This document shows, piece by piece, positions 49,409 through 59,401 of a DNA stretch of 64,000 nucleotides. Positions within the stretch are counted from its first letter, which is position 1, and each line of letters begins with the position of its first letter. A model generated the notes under the pieces. That model did not search any database and was not told the DNA's origin. It was given only the letters and a program-made list of their open reading frames with translations. A program made the translations under genes and the position numbers. The stretch lies in contig NZ_JAMZDZ010000001.1 of assembly GCF_024172085.1 (NCBI RefSeq), positions 5,890,001 to 5,954,000 of the forward strand. The letters are read 5' to 3'. The stretch is from Hamadaea flava (GTDB lineage Bacteria; Actinomycetota; Actinomycetes; Mycobacteriales; Micromonosporaceae).

Positions 49409-52400
49409 ATGTCGCACCGACTGCGTACGGCCCGGCGGGGGACTTCCGTCCTCCGGGTCGTGCTGGCGTCCGTGCTCGTCGCCGGATTCGGGGCTACTGT
49501 CCCCGTCTCCGCCGGCGCGCAGGACGTCGCGGCCGGCACCCCGCCGACCGTCAACCTGCGTGACGGGCAGACCCTGGAAGGCACCGTCAAGCTGAACGCC
49601 GGGCCGACGACCGAGAACGACTCGGTCGCCGCGCTCAAGGTCGATGGTGTCACCGTGGACACCGCGAAGACGGCCGGCACCGCGCACCTCGCCTTCGCCA
49701 TGGGCGGCAACGGAACCGAGGCGCGGTACCACAACTACCTCACCGTCAACGGCCGTACCGCCGAGGCCGACCGGGTCTACTTCCCGGACATCCCCGGTGG
49801 GCAGAGCGCCGCCCTCGACTTCCCCGGCGACTGGCTGCGTACCGGGGTCAACACGATCACCGTCCACGCCGGAGCGAACTGGGTCGACTCCACCAACACC
49901 GCCGCTGTCGGCTACGAAGTCCTCCCGTACGGCGAAGGCGGCCGCTGCCCGAACTACGACGACTTCCCGTTGACCAGCATCGGGCTGAGTCTGATCGGGG
50001 TCGTCGCCGACGGCGAGCAGAACGCCTTCAGTTACACCTTCGGCGACGGCACCTGCGGCAGCTCGCCGCACCTGCTCACGCAGGACCTGACCTTCGTCGT
50101 CTCCGGCGAGATCGGCAGCACCGCCGGGCTCAGCGCCGACCTCGACACCACCACCCTGGCCAACGGCGAGCACGCCGTCACCGCCGCGACGGCGTCGGGT
50201 GCGAGCACCTCGGTCAAGGTCACCGTCAACAACGCCCCGGCCGGCGCCGCCAAGGTGACCCCGGCCGACGGCTCTCGCGTACGCGGGACGCAGCCGGTCA
50301 TCGCCGCCCTGCCGACCGGGACCGACGGCTCGGTGACGTCGCTGAACATCGACGGAGCCGCCGCCGAGAACCCCGTGTCGCTGGCAACCGGGACGGCCGT
50401 CCTCGGCCTGACCGTCGAGGCGGGCAACTCGGTCGAGGCGAAGTACCACAACTATCTGCTGGTCAACGGCAACCGGGTGGATCTCGGCGGCGACTACGGC
50501 GTGGCCGGCGCGGAGTTCGTCACGGTGAAGTTCCCGCACCGGTTCCTGCACCTGGGCGACAACGTCATCGAGGTGAAGACCGGCGACTACAACGGCACCG
50601 TGAACGGCGCGACCTGCGCCAACCACGACGACTTCAAGCTCACCCGCAGCTCGGCGAACCTCGCGCTGACCGGCGCGGGCATTGTCACGCCGGGGACGGC
50701 GTACATCGTCTCGACCGCGACGAACGGCACGGTGACCAAGGCCGAGGCGACGACGGACTCGCTCGCGCTCGGCGACGGTACCTGCGGCGCGAACAAGGAG
50801 GCGGAGTTCCACTTCGCCGTCGCGGACGCCCCGACCACCGCCACGGTCGAGACGCTCGGTGCCGGCAACGCCCACCTGCGCATGTTCATCGGCGGCAACG
50901 GCGCGGACAGCGGCTTCGACAACCAGGTCCTGATCAACGGCATCCCGCTGGCGATGGGCATCTGGGAGAAGGAGACCGCCGACCTGTCCTTCCCGAACGA
51001 GTGGCTGACCCCGGGCGTCAACGTCGTCGAGTTCATCGCGGGCAGCGACCACGGCAGCGCCAACGGCGGCTGTGACAACTTCGACGACTACACCCTGCGC
51101 GATTTCGAGCTGGCTCCGGCCGGCGCGAAGGCGTCCCTGCTGACCAAGCAGATCGCGGGCGCAAACGTCACCATCGGCTCGTCGACCTATCCGACCGGCA
51201 GCCCGGTGACCGTCTGGGTCGGCGACGGCTCCTGCCGCAGCAACAACAACTACGTCCTCGACAAGACGATCCTGTTCGAGGTCACTACCGACGACGGCGG
51301 TACGCCCTCCGCGCTCGGCCGCCGCGCCGACGTGAACACCGCCTCGCTGGCCGATGGCGCGCACCAGATCAAGGCGGTGGCCGGCGGCAAGACCGCGACA
51401 CGACAGTTCACTGTGGACAACACTGCGCCCCAGATCGAGAACAGCACGCCGGCCGAGGGTCAGAAGCTCACCGCGACGGTGGCGCTGACGGTCAAGGTCA
51501 AGGACGCCTCCGGCGTCGTCGGCACACCGGTCGTCAAGCTCGACGGCACGGTGGTCGCCGAGGGTTCCCAGATCGGCCACGGCCTGCCGGCCGGAGCGCA
51601 CACGATCGCCGTCACCGCGGCCGACACCCTCGGCAACAAGGCGACCCGGGAGATCCACTTCACCAGCGCGAGCATCCCGGACGTGCCCACCGACCTGACC
51701 GCGACCGTCACCGGCGGCACCTCGCCGTCGGCGACGCTGACGGCCAAGACGCCAGGCGCCGACGGCACCGCCCTGACGGCGACCTTCACCAAGGCCGACG
51801 TGGTCCTGCCGACCTCGGGTTACCAGGGCACGGCCTCGGCCGTCCCGACCACGCTCGACGTAGCGCACGACGCCACCGTCAAGGTCGAGTCGCTCAAGCC
51901 GCTCGACGGCCAGAGCATCGACACGCCGTCCGGCCGCGACGTCGTCTTCCAGCGCTACGACCTCGCCGTCGGCACCGCCGCGACGCCGGTACTGCGCTGG
52001 GAGGGCACCATCGACCCGGCCCGGGTCGTGGCGCTGCGGGTCTGGCAGCCCTCCACGCAGAAGTGGGTGGTGCTCACCAGCGCCCGGGGTCAGGCCGGCA
52101 AGTCGACCGTGCTGGCCGCGCAACTGGGCGCGGAGTACCGCGACGGCTCGACCGCGCACGTCCTGGTCACGGGCGAGGACCCGTTCGCCGACGACCTGTC
52201 GCCGCACGACTCGACCGCGCAGAACGACAAGGACAAGTTCGAGGACCCGAGCACCTACGACTTCGCGATCGCGCACTACACCGACACGCAGTACCTCACC
52301 GAGGGTGCGGCGGGCGGCACCTACGACGACTTCGACGGCACGGCCGAGCCGACCGATCTGGAGACGGCGGAGGAACAGGCGATCTGGCAGGCGGCGTACC

Positions 52401-54379
52401 GCTCGGAGACGCAGTGGATCGCCGACAACGCGGCCAGCCGCAAGATCGCGTACACCGCGCACACCGGTGACGTGATCGAGAACGACTACTACGACCCGCT
52501 GGCCAGGAAGCCGGACGGCTCGCTCCTGCGGCCGGGCCTCGACGAGCAGGTCAACCGGGAACTCCAGGTCGCCTCGGGCTTCCAGGGCATCCTCGACAGC
52601 AACGGCCTGGTGAACCAGGTCATCGCCGGAAACCACGACAACCAGCTGGGCGCCGAGACCGGACCGGATTCGCGGTTCAGCAAGACGTTCGGCGCGAGCC
52701 GCTACTACCAGGTGGCGCAGGGCTGGCCGGCCGGTTCCGAGTACCACGCCTGGGACGAGGTGACCAACCCCGACGGGACGGTCACCCCGGGCAAGGACAA
52801 CCAGAACAACTACATCCTGTTCTCGGCGGGCGGCCTCGACTTCGTCGCGGTCGGGCTCTCCTACGGCGTGACGCCGCAGGAGGCCAAGTGGGCGGACTCG
52901 ATCTTCAAGCGGTACAAGGACCGCAACGGGATCCTGCTGTCCCACGACTACCTGCGGCCGTCGACCAACCCCGACGGGCGGGGCGCGGACTTCTCCGCGC
53001 CGGACGGCTCGCCGCTGTACAAGACGGTCGTCGAGGCCAACCCCAACGTCTTCCTGGTCCTCGCCGGGCACGAGCACGGGGTCGGCACGAACCTGAAGAC
53101 GAAGGTCGGCGTCACCGTCACCCACGACGTGGTGGAGCTGCTGGCGGACTACCAGTTCTACACGGTCTCGGCCGGTGAGCTGTGGCCCGGCAAGATCGAC
53201 GCCAACGGCGACATCGACGTCAACGGCGACGGCACGATCGACCACAAGGCGACCGACCGGCTGCAATTCGGCGCGAGCTTCCTGCGCCTGCTCCAGTTCG
53301 ACGTCGCGCGGGCCGAGCTGCACATCGACACGTACTCGCCGTTCCTGAACAACTTCGGGGCGACCGAGTACGACATCCGGCAGGACGGCAGCCAGACCAA
53401 GCCGCGCTACAACGGCTCGGAGGACAACCTGACGCTGCCGGTCGACCTGACGACCCGCAAGACGTCGTTCTCGACCGACTCGCTGGCGGCGTACGTGCCG
53501 TCCGGGACGATCGGGACGGATCAGGTCACGGCGAACGGCACCGCCACGGCGACCTGGACCGGGCTGGCCCCGGCGACCTCGTACGGCTGGATCGTCACGG
53601 CGGAGAGCAGCGACGGCGGTGTCGCGGTCGCTCAGCCGTCCGTGTTCCGCACGACGAAGGGCCGCCCGGAGCTGACCGTCACCACCATCCCGGTGGAGTG
53701 GGGGACCGCGGCCACCGTGTCCGTCAAGCTCGCCGCCGCTGGTGTGCCGGTGACCGGCACGGTCGAGCTGCGGGAAGGCGACAAGGTACGCGGTTCGGCG
53801 ATGCTGGCCGGCGACACGCTGACGTTCCCGCTGCCGGTCGGCCTGTCCGCCGGTACGCACGAGCTGACGGTGTCCTACTCGGGCAACGACCAGCTCGAGT
53901 CGGTGCAGACCCCGGTCACGGTGACGGTGAACCTGCCGCCGGCGTGGAACGCGGGTACGCAGTACAAGGCCAACGCCAAGGTCGGCTACGACGGCAAGGC
54001 GTACCTGGCCGCGTGGGCGTCGAAGAACGCCAAGCCCGGGGACCCGAACGGCGCCTGGCAGGAACTGGCGATGACCGAGGACGGCGTGGCCGGCTGGACG
54101 CCGTCGCGGATCTTCACCGCCGGTGACGTCGTGTCCTACGAGGGCAAGACGTACAAGGCGCTGTGGTGGACGCGCAACCAGAAGCCGGGCAACCCGACCG
54201 GGGCGTGGGCCGAGGTGGCTCCGACCCCACCGGACAACAGCCCGGCGGCCTGGACGGCGACCACCGTCTACACCGCCGGTGACCGGGTGACCTTCGACCG
54301 CCACGTCTACGAGGCCAAGTGGTGGACCCGCAACCAGGCTCCGGGCGCCGCGAACGGCCCCTGGAAGCTGATCAAGTAA
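49409..54379 (+). CDS. giant secreted metallophosphoesterase with Ig-like and chitin-binding domains
   Basis: 1656 residues from ATG with AAGGAGACGCTTCACC upstream. A signal peptide ends near 38 (SAGA). Residues about 45-700 hold three similar beta-sandwich modules (ARYHNYLTVNG, AKYHNYLLVNG, GFDNQVLINGIP) and Ig-like repeats. The calcineurin-like phosphoesterase spans about 945-1260 with HYTDTQYL, HTGDVIEND, GNHDN (~1075), SHDYLRP and GHEHG (~1220), the full two-metal set. An Ig-like Big_3 domain follows (VSVKLAAAGVPVTGTVELRE). From about 1510 three CBM5/12-type chitin-binding repeats end the protein (YDGKAYLAAWASKNAKPGD, YEGKTYKALWWTRNQKPGN, FDRHVYEAKWWTRNQAPGA). It starts 14 bp after the NicO gene. 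Substrate unknown. Confidence 0.93.
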   Translation: MSHRLRTARRGTSVLRVVLASVLVAGFGATVPVSAGAQDVAAGTPPTVNLRDGQTLEGTVKLNAGPTTENDSVAALKVDGVTVDTAKTAGTAHLAFAMGGNGTEARYHNYLTVNGRTAEADRVYFPDIPGGQSAALDFPGDWLRTGVNTITVHAGANWVDSTNTAAVGYEVLPYGEGGRCPNYDDFPLTSIGLSLIGVVADGEQNAFSYTFGDGTCGSSPHLLTQDLTFVVSGEIGSTAGLSADLDTTTLANGEHAVTAATASGASTSVKVTVNNAPAGAAKVTPADGSRVRGTQPVIAALPTGTDGSVTSLNIDGAAAENPVSLATGTAVLGLTVEAGNSVEAKYHNYLLVNGNRVDLGGDYGVAGAEFVTVKFPHRFLHLGDNVIEVKTGDYNGTVNGATCANHDDFKLTRSSANLALTGAGIVTPGTAYIVSTATNGTVTKAEATTDSLALGDGTCGANKEAEFHFAVADAPTTATVETLGAGNAHLRMFIGGNGADSGFDNQVLINGIPLAMGIWEKETADLSFPNEWLTPGVNVVEFIAGSDHGSANGGCDNFDDYTLRDFELAPAGAKASLLTKQIAGANVTIGSSTYPTGSPVTVWVGDGSCRSNNNYVLDKTILFEVTTDDGGTPSALGRRADVNTASLADGAHQIKAVAGGKTATRQFTVDNTAPQIENSTPAEGQKLTATVALTVKVKDASGVVGTPVVKLDGTVVAEGSQIGHGLPAGAHTIAVTAADTLGNKATREIHFTSASIPDVPTDLTATVTGGTSPSATLTAKTPGADGTALTATFTKADVVLPTSGYQGTASAVPTTLDVAHDATVKVESLKPLDGQSIDTPSGRDVVFQRYDLAVGTAATPVLRWEGTIDPARVVALRVWQPSTQKWVVLTSARGQAGKSTVLAAQLGAEYRDGSTAHVLVTGEDPFADDLSPHDSTAQNDKDKFEDPSTYDFAIAHYTDTQYLTEGAAGGTYDDFDGTAEPTDLETAEEQAIWQAAYRSETQWIADNAASRKIAYTAHTGDVIENDYYDPLARKPDGSLLRPGLDEQVNRELQVASGFQGILDSNGLVNQVIAGNHDNQLGAETGPDSRFSKTFGASRYYQVAQGWPAGSEYHAWDEVTNPDGTVTPGKDNQNNYILFSAGGLDFVAVGLSYGVTPQEAKWADSIFKRYKDRNGILLSHDYLRPSTNPDGRGADFSAPDGSPLYKTVVEANPNVFLVLAGHEHGVGTNLKTKVGVTVTHDVVELLADYQFYTVSAGELWPGKIDANGDIDVNGDGTIDHKATDRLQFGASFLRLLQFDVARAELHIDTYSPFLNNFGATEYDIRQDGSQTKPRYNGSEDNLTLPVDLTTRKTSFSTDSLAAYVPSGTIGTDQVTANGTATATWTGLAPATSYGWIVTAESSDGGVAVAQPSVFRTTKGRPELTVTTIPVEWGTAATVSVKLAAAGVPVTGTVELREGDKVRGSAMLAGDTLTFPLPVGLSAGTHELTVSYSGNDQLESVQTPVTVTVNLPPAWNAGTQYKANAKVGYDGKAYLAAWASKNAKPGDPNGAWQELAMTEDGVAGWTPSRIFTAGDVVSYEGKTYKALWWTRNQKPGNPTGAWAEVAPTPPDNSPAAWTATTVYTAGDRVTFDRHVYEAKWWTRNQAPGAANGPWKLIK

Positions 54380-54403
54380 GCGAAGTGGCGACAACCGGAT
54401 AGG

Positions 54404-57295
54404 TCAGCGCAGGAACCGGTCCTCGGCCTCGTCGGCGGGGACCGGTTCGGCGAACAGGTGGCCCTGCCCGTACGCGCAGCCCAAGCGGACCAGGTGAGCG
54501 CGCTGCTCGGCGGTCTCCACCCCTTCGGCGATGAGCCGCAGGCCGAGTTTGTGTCCCATCAGGATGATCGAGTCGACGAGGTCGCCGCTCTTGGCGTCCT
54601 CACCCAGCCGCGACACGAACGACTTGTCGATCTTCAAAGCGTCGATGGGCAGCCGGTGCAACGCCTCCAGCGACGAATAGCCGGTGCCGAAGTCGTCGAT
54701 GTACAGCTCGCAGCCCAGCGCGTGGATCTCCTCGAGGAAGGTCCGGGCCTGCGCGGGGTCCCGCATGACCACGCTCTCGGTCAGTTCCAGCGCGAGCCAG
54801 CGCCCCTCGCACCCGGTCTCGTTCAGGCACTCGGTCAGCGTGCCGATCAGCGTCCGGGTCCACAACTGGCGGTGCGACACGTTCACGCTGACACGCAGGT
54901 CCCGGCCTGTCGCCGCCCGCCACGCGGCGAGCCGGCGGCACGAGTCGACGAGGATCTGCTGGCCGATGCCGATGACCAGCCCGGTCTCCTCGGCGATCGG
55001 CAGAAAGTCGGCCGGATCGAGCAGGCCCCGGGTCGGATGCTCCCAACGGGCGAGCGCCTCGAACCCGTCGATCCGCCCGGTCGGCAGGTGCACGATCGGC
55101 TGCACGAAGGTCCGGATCTCCTGCCGTTCCAGAGCCCGGCGCAGCTCCGACTCGACCTGCAAGCGGCGGACCGCCTTGGTACGCATCGAGTCGTCGAAGA
55201 CCGCCTGCGAACCCTTCATGCGGGACTTCGCGGTGTACATCGCGATGTCGGCGTCGCGTACCAGATCCTCGGCGGTCGCGGCGGACGAGTCGCCGAAGGT
55301 CACGCCGATGCTCGCGGTCACGACCACGTCGTGCCCCTGCACATGGAACGGCTCGGCCAGGCTGGTCTGGAGTCGCCGGGCGACGTCGTCGGCGTCGGAG
55401 TTCTGCGCGATGTCGTCGAGCAGGATGAGGAACTCGTCCCCGCCGAACCGTGCCGCGGTGTCCGAATCTCGTAGGTTCTCGTTGATCCGGGCGGCGACCT
55501 CGACCAGCAGCCCGTCCCCGGCCGCGTGCCCCAGGCTGTCGTTGACCACCTTGAACCCGTCGACGTCGAGGAACAACACGGCGAAATGGCGGCCGGGCGT
55601 ACGCCGACGCTGGCGGATCGCCTGCCGGAGCCGGTCCAGGAAGAGCGTCCGGTTCGGCAGTCCGGTCAGGCCGTCATAGAGCGCGGCGGCCCGCAACTGC
55701 TCCTTGCCCAGTCGCAGATCGCGGACCATCCGGTCGTAGTCCAGCGTGTGCGACAGCAGCGCCGCCCAGTGGTTGACCGGTTCGCGTCCGGTCTCGACCG
55801 CGCGTACCGGGGTGTCGGCGACCGCCAGCAGTCCCCAGTCGCTGTCGTCGACCTTCACCGGCACGACGAAGACGATGCCCTCGGCCAGCCCACCGGCGAC
55901 GTCGAGCAGGTACGCCGGGGGAAACGCCGTGACGTCCAGCCGCGACGGCAGCTCCGGCGGCGTCCCGCCACGCCGGTACGCCCCGGCGACCTCCAGCGTC
56001 GTCTGGTCCCCGGTCCACAGCCCGAGGCAGCCGGCCTCGGCGGGCGTACGCGCGAGCCAGCCGAGCCCGCGCGGATCGTCCCGGTGGCCCAGCAGGAGTT
56101 CGGTGCTCACCTCGTACTGCTGGCTCAGCGTCTTCTGCAGGTAGACGTTGTCGTGGAACAGCGCCCGGCCGTGCGCCTGCATCATCGCCCGCATCAGCGG
56201 CCCAGCCGGATCGTCCTGTTCGGACACCGTGGTGACCATGTCCATCAGGATCTCGGGCCGTCCGCTGGCCTGCGCCAGCCGCTGCACCGCAGCCGACAGG
56301 CCCGGCACGGTCTCGTGCCCGATCGCGTCGGCGACGGCGGCCACGTCCCGGTCGACGGCCGGCGCGGGAACCTCCGGGGCGACCGGCGCCACCGCCGCCC
56401 GCAGCTGCTCGGCGACGGTCGCTCCGGCCGGACCTGGTACGCAGCCACACGACTCGCGTACGACCAGCGCCGTCGGCACGTAATGATGGGTGATCGGCTC
56501 GCCCGAGCCGTGCAGCAGCCGGGCCAGTTCGGCGATCGCCGTCCGGCCGAGCAGGTGCACCGGCTGCCGCACGGTCGTCAGCGTGGGATCGCCGTACGCC
56601 GCGATCCGCTGGTCGTCGAAGCCGATGATGGCCTGGTCCCGAGGCAGGACGAGCCCCTGACCCGTCAGCACGCTCATGATCCCGGCGGCGTTGGCGTCCG
56701 TGCCAGCGATGAGCGCCGTCGACGGGATGCCGGCCTCGACCAGCCGCCGCCCGGCCGCCTCGCCGCCCCATTCGTGATTGTCGTCGGCGGCGAAGACGAG
56801 CCCGGGATCGACGCCGATGCCGTGCTCATCCAGCGCCTCCCGGTACGCCTCCAGCCGTTCCCGCACGTCGGTCGCGCCGAGGTAACCGGCGAAGGCGATC
56901 CGGCGATGCCCGTGCCCGATCAGGTGCGCCACCGCCGCGCGTACGCCCGCCCGGTTGTCCGGCACGATGACCGGGCAGTCCACGTCGGTCACCTCGTCGC
57001 CGACGACCACGACCGGCCGCCCGGACTGCTGGACGCTCTTCAGGTACGCCGACCCCACCGCACGCAGGATCACGACCACTCCGGCGACGTGCTCCGCGCC
57101 GACGAGGTGGTGGAATTCCGGCGCCCGTTCGATCTCGGTCTGCCCGGTGCCCGCGTCGGTCGTCTGGATCGCGAGGATGTTCGCGCCGAGTTCCCGCCCG
57201 GCCCGGGCGATCCCCGTCATGATGCCGCCGAAGTACCACCCGCCGAGAAAGGGCGAGAGCACGCCGAGCGTGAACTCCGTGGACATCAGCGACAT
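54404..57295 (-). CDS. periplasmic-binding-like sensor fused to GGDEF and EAL domains
   Basis: 963 residues from ATG. Residues about 8-285 are a LacI/PurR-type sugar-binding domain without its HTH and without signal peptide (TLGVLSPFLGGWYFGGIMTG, FAGYLGATDVRERLEAYREAL, IIGFDDQRIAAYGDPTLTTVRQP). A GAF-like stretch follows. GGDEF lies near 617 (ARFGGDEFLILLDD), preceded by YDGLTGLPNRTLF, with an allosteric RxxD-like site not certain. EAL lies near 747 (GFEALARWEHPTRGLL) with ELTESVVM, DDFGTGYSSL and KIDKSFV, the full phosphodiesterase set. It likely adjusts c-di-GMP in response to a cytosolic ligand. It is a single gene. Confidence 0.95.
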   Translation of the reverse strand: MSLMSTEFTLGVLSPFLGGWYFGGIMTGIARAGRELGANILAIQTTDAGTGQTEIERAPEFHHLVGAEHVAGVVVILRAVGSAYLKSVQQSGRPVVVVGDEVTDVDCPVIVPDNRAGVRAAVAHLIGHGHRRIAFAGYLGATDVRERLEAYREALDEHGIGVDPGLVFAADDNHEWGGEAAGRRLVEAGIPSTALIAGTDANAAGIMSVLTGQGLVLPRDQAIIGFDDQRIAAYGDPTLTTVRQPVHLLGRTAIAELARLLHGSGEPITHHYVPTALVVRESCGCVPGPAGATVAEQLRAAVAPVAPEVPAPAVDRDVAAVADAIGHETVPGLSAAVQRLAQASGRPEILMDMVTTVSEQDDPAGPLMRAMMQAHGRALFHDNVYLQKTLSQQYEVSTELLLGHRDDPRGLGWLARTPAEAGCLGLWTGDQTTLEVAGAYRRGGTPPELPSRLDVTAFPPAYLLDVAGGLAEGIVFVVPVKVDDSDWGLLAVADTPVRAVETGREPVNHWAALLSHTLDYDRMVRDLRLGKEQLRAAALYDGLTGLPNRTLFLDRLRQAIRQRRRTPGRHFAVLFLDVDGFKVVNDSLGHAAGDGLLVEVAARINENLRDSDTAARFGGDEFLILLDDIAQNSDADDVARRLQTSLAEPFHVQGHDVVVTASIGVTFGDSSAATAEDLVRDADIAMYTAKSRMKGSQAVFDDSMRTKAVRRLQVESELRRALERQEIRTFVQPIVHLPTGRIDGFEALARWEHPTRGLLDPADFLPIAEETGLVIGIGQQILVDSCRRLAAWRAATGRDLRVSVNVSHRQLWTRTLIGTLTECLNETGCEGRWLALELTESVVMRDPAQARTFLEEIHALGCELYIDDFGTGYSSLEALHRLPIDALKIDKSFVSRLGEDAKSGDLVDSIILMGHKLGLRLIAEGVETAEQRAHLVRLGCAYGQGHLFAEPVPADEAEDRFLR

Positions 57296-57402
57296 GGTAT
57301 GCCCAAATTGCGAATGACTTAACCCAGGCGCGGCCCGGACCGGCGGAAACAGCTGCCCGAAATGTCACACAAGGCGGGCGCTGCGCTGTGCGTACCATTT
57401 GC

Positions 57403-57435
57403 TGCGGCCGAGGGTCCGCGGGACCCTCGGCCGCA
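57403..57435 (-). terminator. terminator of the cellulase gene
   Basis: A perfect 15-bp stem TGCGGCCGAGGGTCC / GGACCCTCGGCCGCA with loop GCG, six bases beyond the cellulase stop on the minus strand. Confidence 0.9.
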
Positions 57436-57440
57436 CGCAC

Positions 57441-59258
57441 CTAGGGGTTCTGGGTGAGCAGGTGGGCCTTGAAGCCCTCGCCGAACGTCGCGGTCGCGGT
57501 GCCGCTGTAGTCGGTGATGAGCACGTTGCCCGAGCCGCAGCCCCACGGGTTCCAGGTCCAGGCGAGGTAGCCGACGCCGTGCGCGTCCGCCCACGCCATC
57601 ACCTGGTCGATGTAGTCGTGGGCGCAGGTGTTCTGGCCGATCTCACCCGCGACCACCGGCACCTGCGCGGCGACCGTGCCGATCTGACTGTCCCAGCAGG
57701 ACGTCGTGACGCAGGCGTTGAAGTTGTACGAGTGCCAGGAGGCCACGATGTTGCCCGCCGGATCGGTCGGCTTGTACGCCAGCCACTGGGTCAGGTCGTT
57801 GGTCCAGGTCAACCCGGCGACCATGAGGACGTTCGTGGCCCCGGTGGCCCGGACCGCGTTGACCAGGCTCTGCATGCCGGCGACCTGGTAGGAGATGCCG
57901 GTGCAGGTGCCGCCGTCACGCAGGCACTTCCAGGCGGCGGTGGCGTCGCTCCAGTTGTTGGCGGCGTCCGGGTACGGCTCGTTGAACAGGTCGAACACCA
58001 CCGCGTTGGTGCCCTTGAACATGGTGGCGAGCTGCGTCCAGAAGGTCGGCGCGTACTGGGCGTCCGGCATCGGCTTCTGGCAGGTCGCGTTCACATCGGA
58101 GCAGGCCGACGAGGTGCCCGTGTAAGTGCCGTGGTTCCAGTGCATCTCGACGATTGGGGTGATGCCGTTGGCCACCAGCAGATCGGCGTACGCCTTCACC
58201 GCGGACTGGTAGGTCGAGCCGCTCGGCGTGCCGAAGGTCCCCAGCCAGCAGTCCTCGTTGAGCGGAATCCGCACCGCGTGGATGTTCCAGGCCCTCATCG
58301 CGTCGACACTGGCCTGGTCCGGGGTGGCGCTGTCCCACATGCCCTTGCCCTGCACGCAGGCGAACTCGGCGCTGGCCCGGTTGACCCCCAGCAGCCGGTA
58401 GGTCGCGCCGCTCGCGGTCAGGATCTTGTTGCCGGACACGTGCAGCGCCGGGGCGGCCGTCCCGCTGGTGCCGGTGACCGTGATGGAGATCGGCGTGGTG
58501 GTCGTGGTGGCCCCGAGGTTGTCCACCGCTCGCGCGCTCACCGAATAGGTGCCGGCCGCCACGTTCGTCCACGAGTACGCGTACGGGGACGTGGTGTCCG
58601 AGCCGATCACCGTGGAGCCGTTGAGGAAGTCGACCCGGGCGACGGAGCCGTCCGGGTCGCTCGCCGTCGCGGCGAAGTTGACGGTCGCCGGGGCGGTGAA
58701 CGTCTGGCCCGCCGTCGGACTCGTCAGGCTCGCGCTCGGCGGCTGGTTCGTCCCCGGGCTCGTGCTTGGACTCGTGCTGGGACTGGTGCTCGGGCTCGGT
58801 GACGTAGTGCTTCCGGTGCAGGCGACGCCGTTGAGGGCGAAGTCGGTCGGCTGCGGGAACGGGCTCGGCGGGGTGGCGCCGGACGTGGTCCGGGTCCAGT
58901 TCCCCTGCAAGCCGACGCTGGCGTTGGTCTGGTTGGTGCCGATCGCCCCGTTCCACCCCGCGTCGGTCGCGGTGATCGCGGTCGTCCCGGTGAAGGTCGC
59001 GTTCCACCCACTGGTACGCGTGTGGCCGCTCGGCAGCGTGAAGGTCAGCGTCCAATGCGAGATCGGGTCGCCGAGATTGGTGATGGACAGGGTGGTGGTG
59101 AAACCGCCCGAGGTCGGCGTCGACTGCCAGGCGTTCGTGTTGGCGTACGCGACCGTGCAACCCGCCGCGGCCTGCGCCACGCTGGGCAGCAGTACGCCCG
59201 CCGCCAGGCTGGTCACCGCGGCCGCAGTCGCGGCGACGATGGTGGACCACCGTTTCAT
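57441..59258 (-). CDS. secreted GH5 cellulase with N-terminal CBM2
   Basis: 605 residues from ATG. The signal peptide ends after AQA (~30). CBM2 at about 33-137 has CTVAYANTNAWQS, GGFTTTLSITNLG, SGWNATFTG and the closing C (NGVACTG). A Ser/Pro/Thr linker and an Ig-like domain (about 165-260, ASDPDGSVARVDFLNGSTVI) follow. GH5 spans about 270-600: VRIPLNEDCWLG, EMHWNH, acid/base Glu in VFDLFNEPYPD (~428), SWHSYNFN and nucleophile Glu in VVAGEIGQNTC (~539), ending LAWTWNPWGCG. It is an endo-beta-1,4-glucanase-type enzyme secreted onto plant polymers. A CebR-type operator lies 28 bp upstream of the start. Confidence 0.96.
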   Translation of the reverse strand: MKRWSTIVAATAAAVTSLAAGVLLPSVAQAAAGCTVAYANTNAWQSTPTSGGFTTTLSITNLGDPISHWTLTFTLPSGHTRTSGWNATFTGTTAITATDAGWNGAIGTNQTNASVGLQGNWTRTTSGATPPSPFPQPTDFALNGVACTGSTTSPSPSTSPSTSPSTSPGTNQPPSASLTSPTAGQTFTAPATVNFAATASDPDGSVARVDFLNGSTVIGSDTTSPYAYSWTNVAAGTYSVSARAVDNLGATTTTTPISITVTGTSGTAAPALHVSGNKILTASGATYRLLGVNRASAEFACVQGKGMWDSATPDQASVDAMRAWNIHAVRIPLNEDCWLGTFGTPSGSTYQSAVKAYADLLVANGITPIVEMHWNHGTYTGTSSACSDVNATCQKPMPDAQYAPTFWTQLATMFKGTNAVVFDLFNEPYPDAANNWSDATAAWKCLRDGGTCTGISYQVAGMQSLVNAVRATGATNVLMVAGLTWTNDLTQWLAYKPTDPAGNIVASWHSYNFNACVTTSCWDSQIGTVAAQVPVVAGEIGQNTCAHDYIDQVMAWADAHGVGYLAWTWNPWGCGSGNVLITDYSGTATATFGEGFKAHLLTQNP

Positions 59259-59286
59259 GGAGTCACCCCATATCGAAATACGTATG

Positions 59287-59300
59287 TGGGAGCGCTCCCA
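59287..59300. promoter_or_regulatory. CebR-type operator
   Basis: TGGGAGCGCTCCCA is the consensus 14-bp palindrome of CebR, the cellobiose-responsive LacI-family repressor of cellulase genes in actinobacteria. Its place just before the GH5 start implies induction by cello-oligosaccharides. The cebR gene is not in this window. Confidence 0.92.
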
Positions 59301-59401
59301 TTATTGCGGCGCTGTTTCGTCTGTCAAGAGGCGATCTCTTCGTCCCTGCTCGGCGGCGCTTCTTCGCGCTGGATCAGCCCGCTCGCCGGCGTTTTTCGCG
59401 C

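Noticed and set aside
49391-54394. 1667-codon open frame antisense to the phosphoesterase
   Set aside because: It is the mirror of a gene with clear domains. Its translation is low-complexity G/R/V/D-rich, without start signals, as expected for antisense frames in high-GC DNA.
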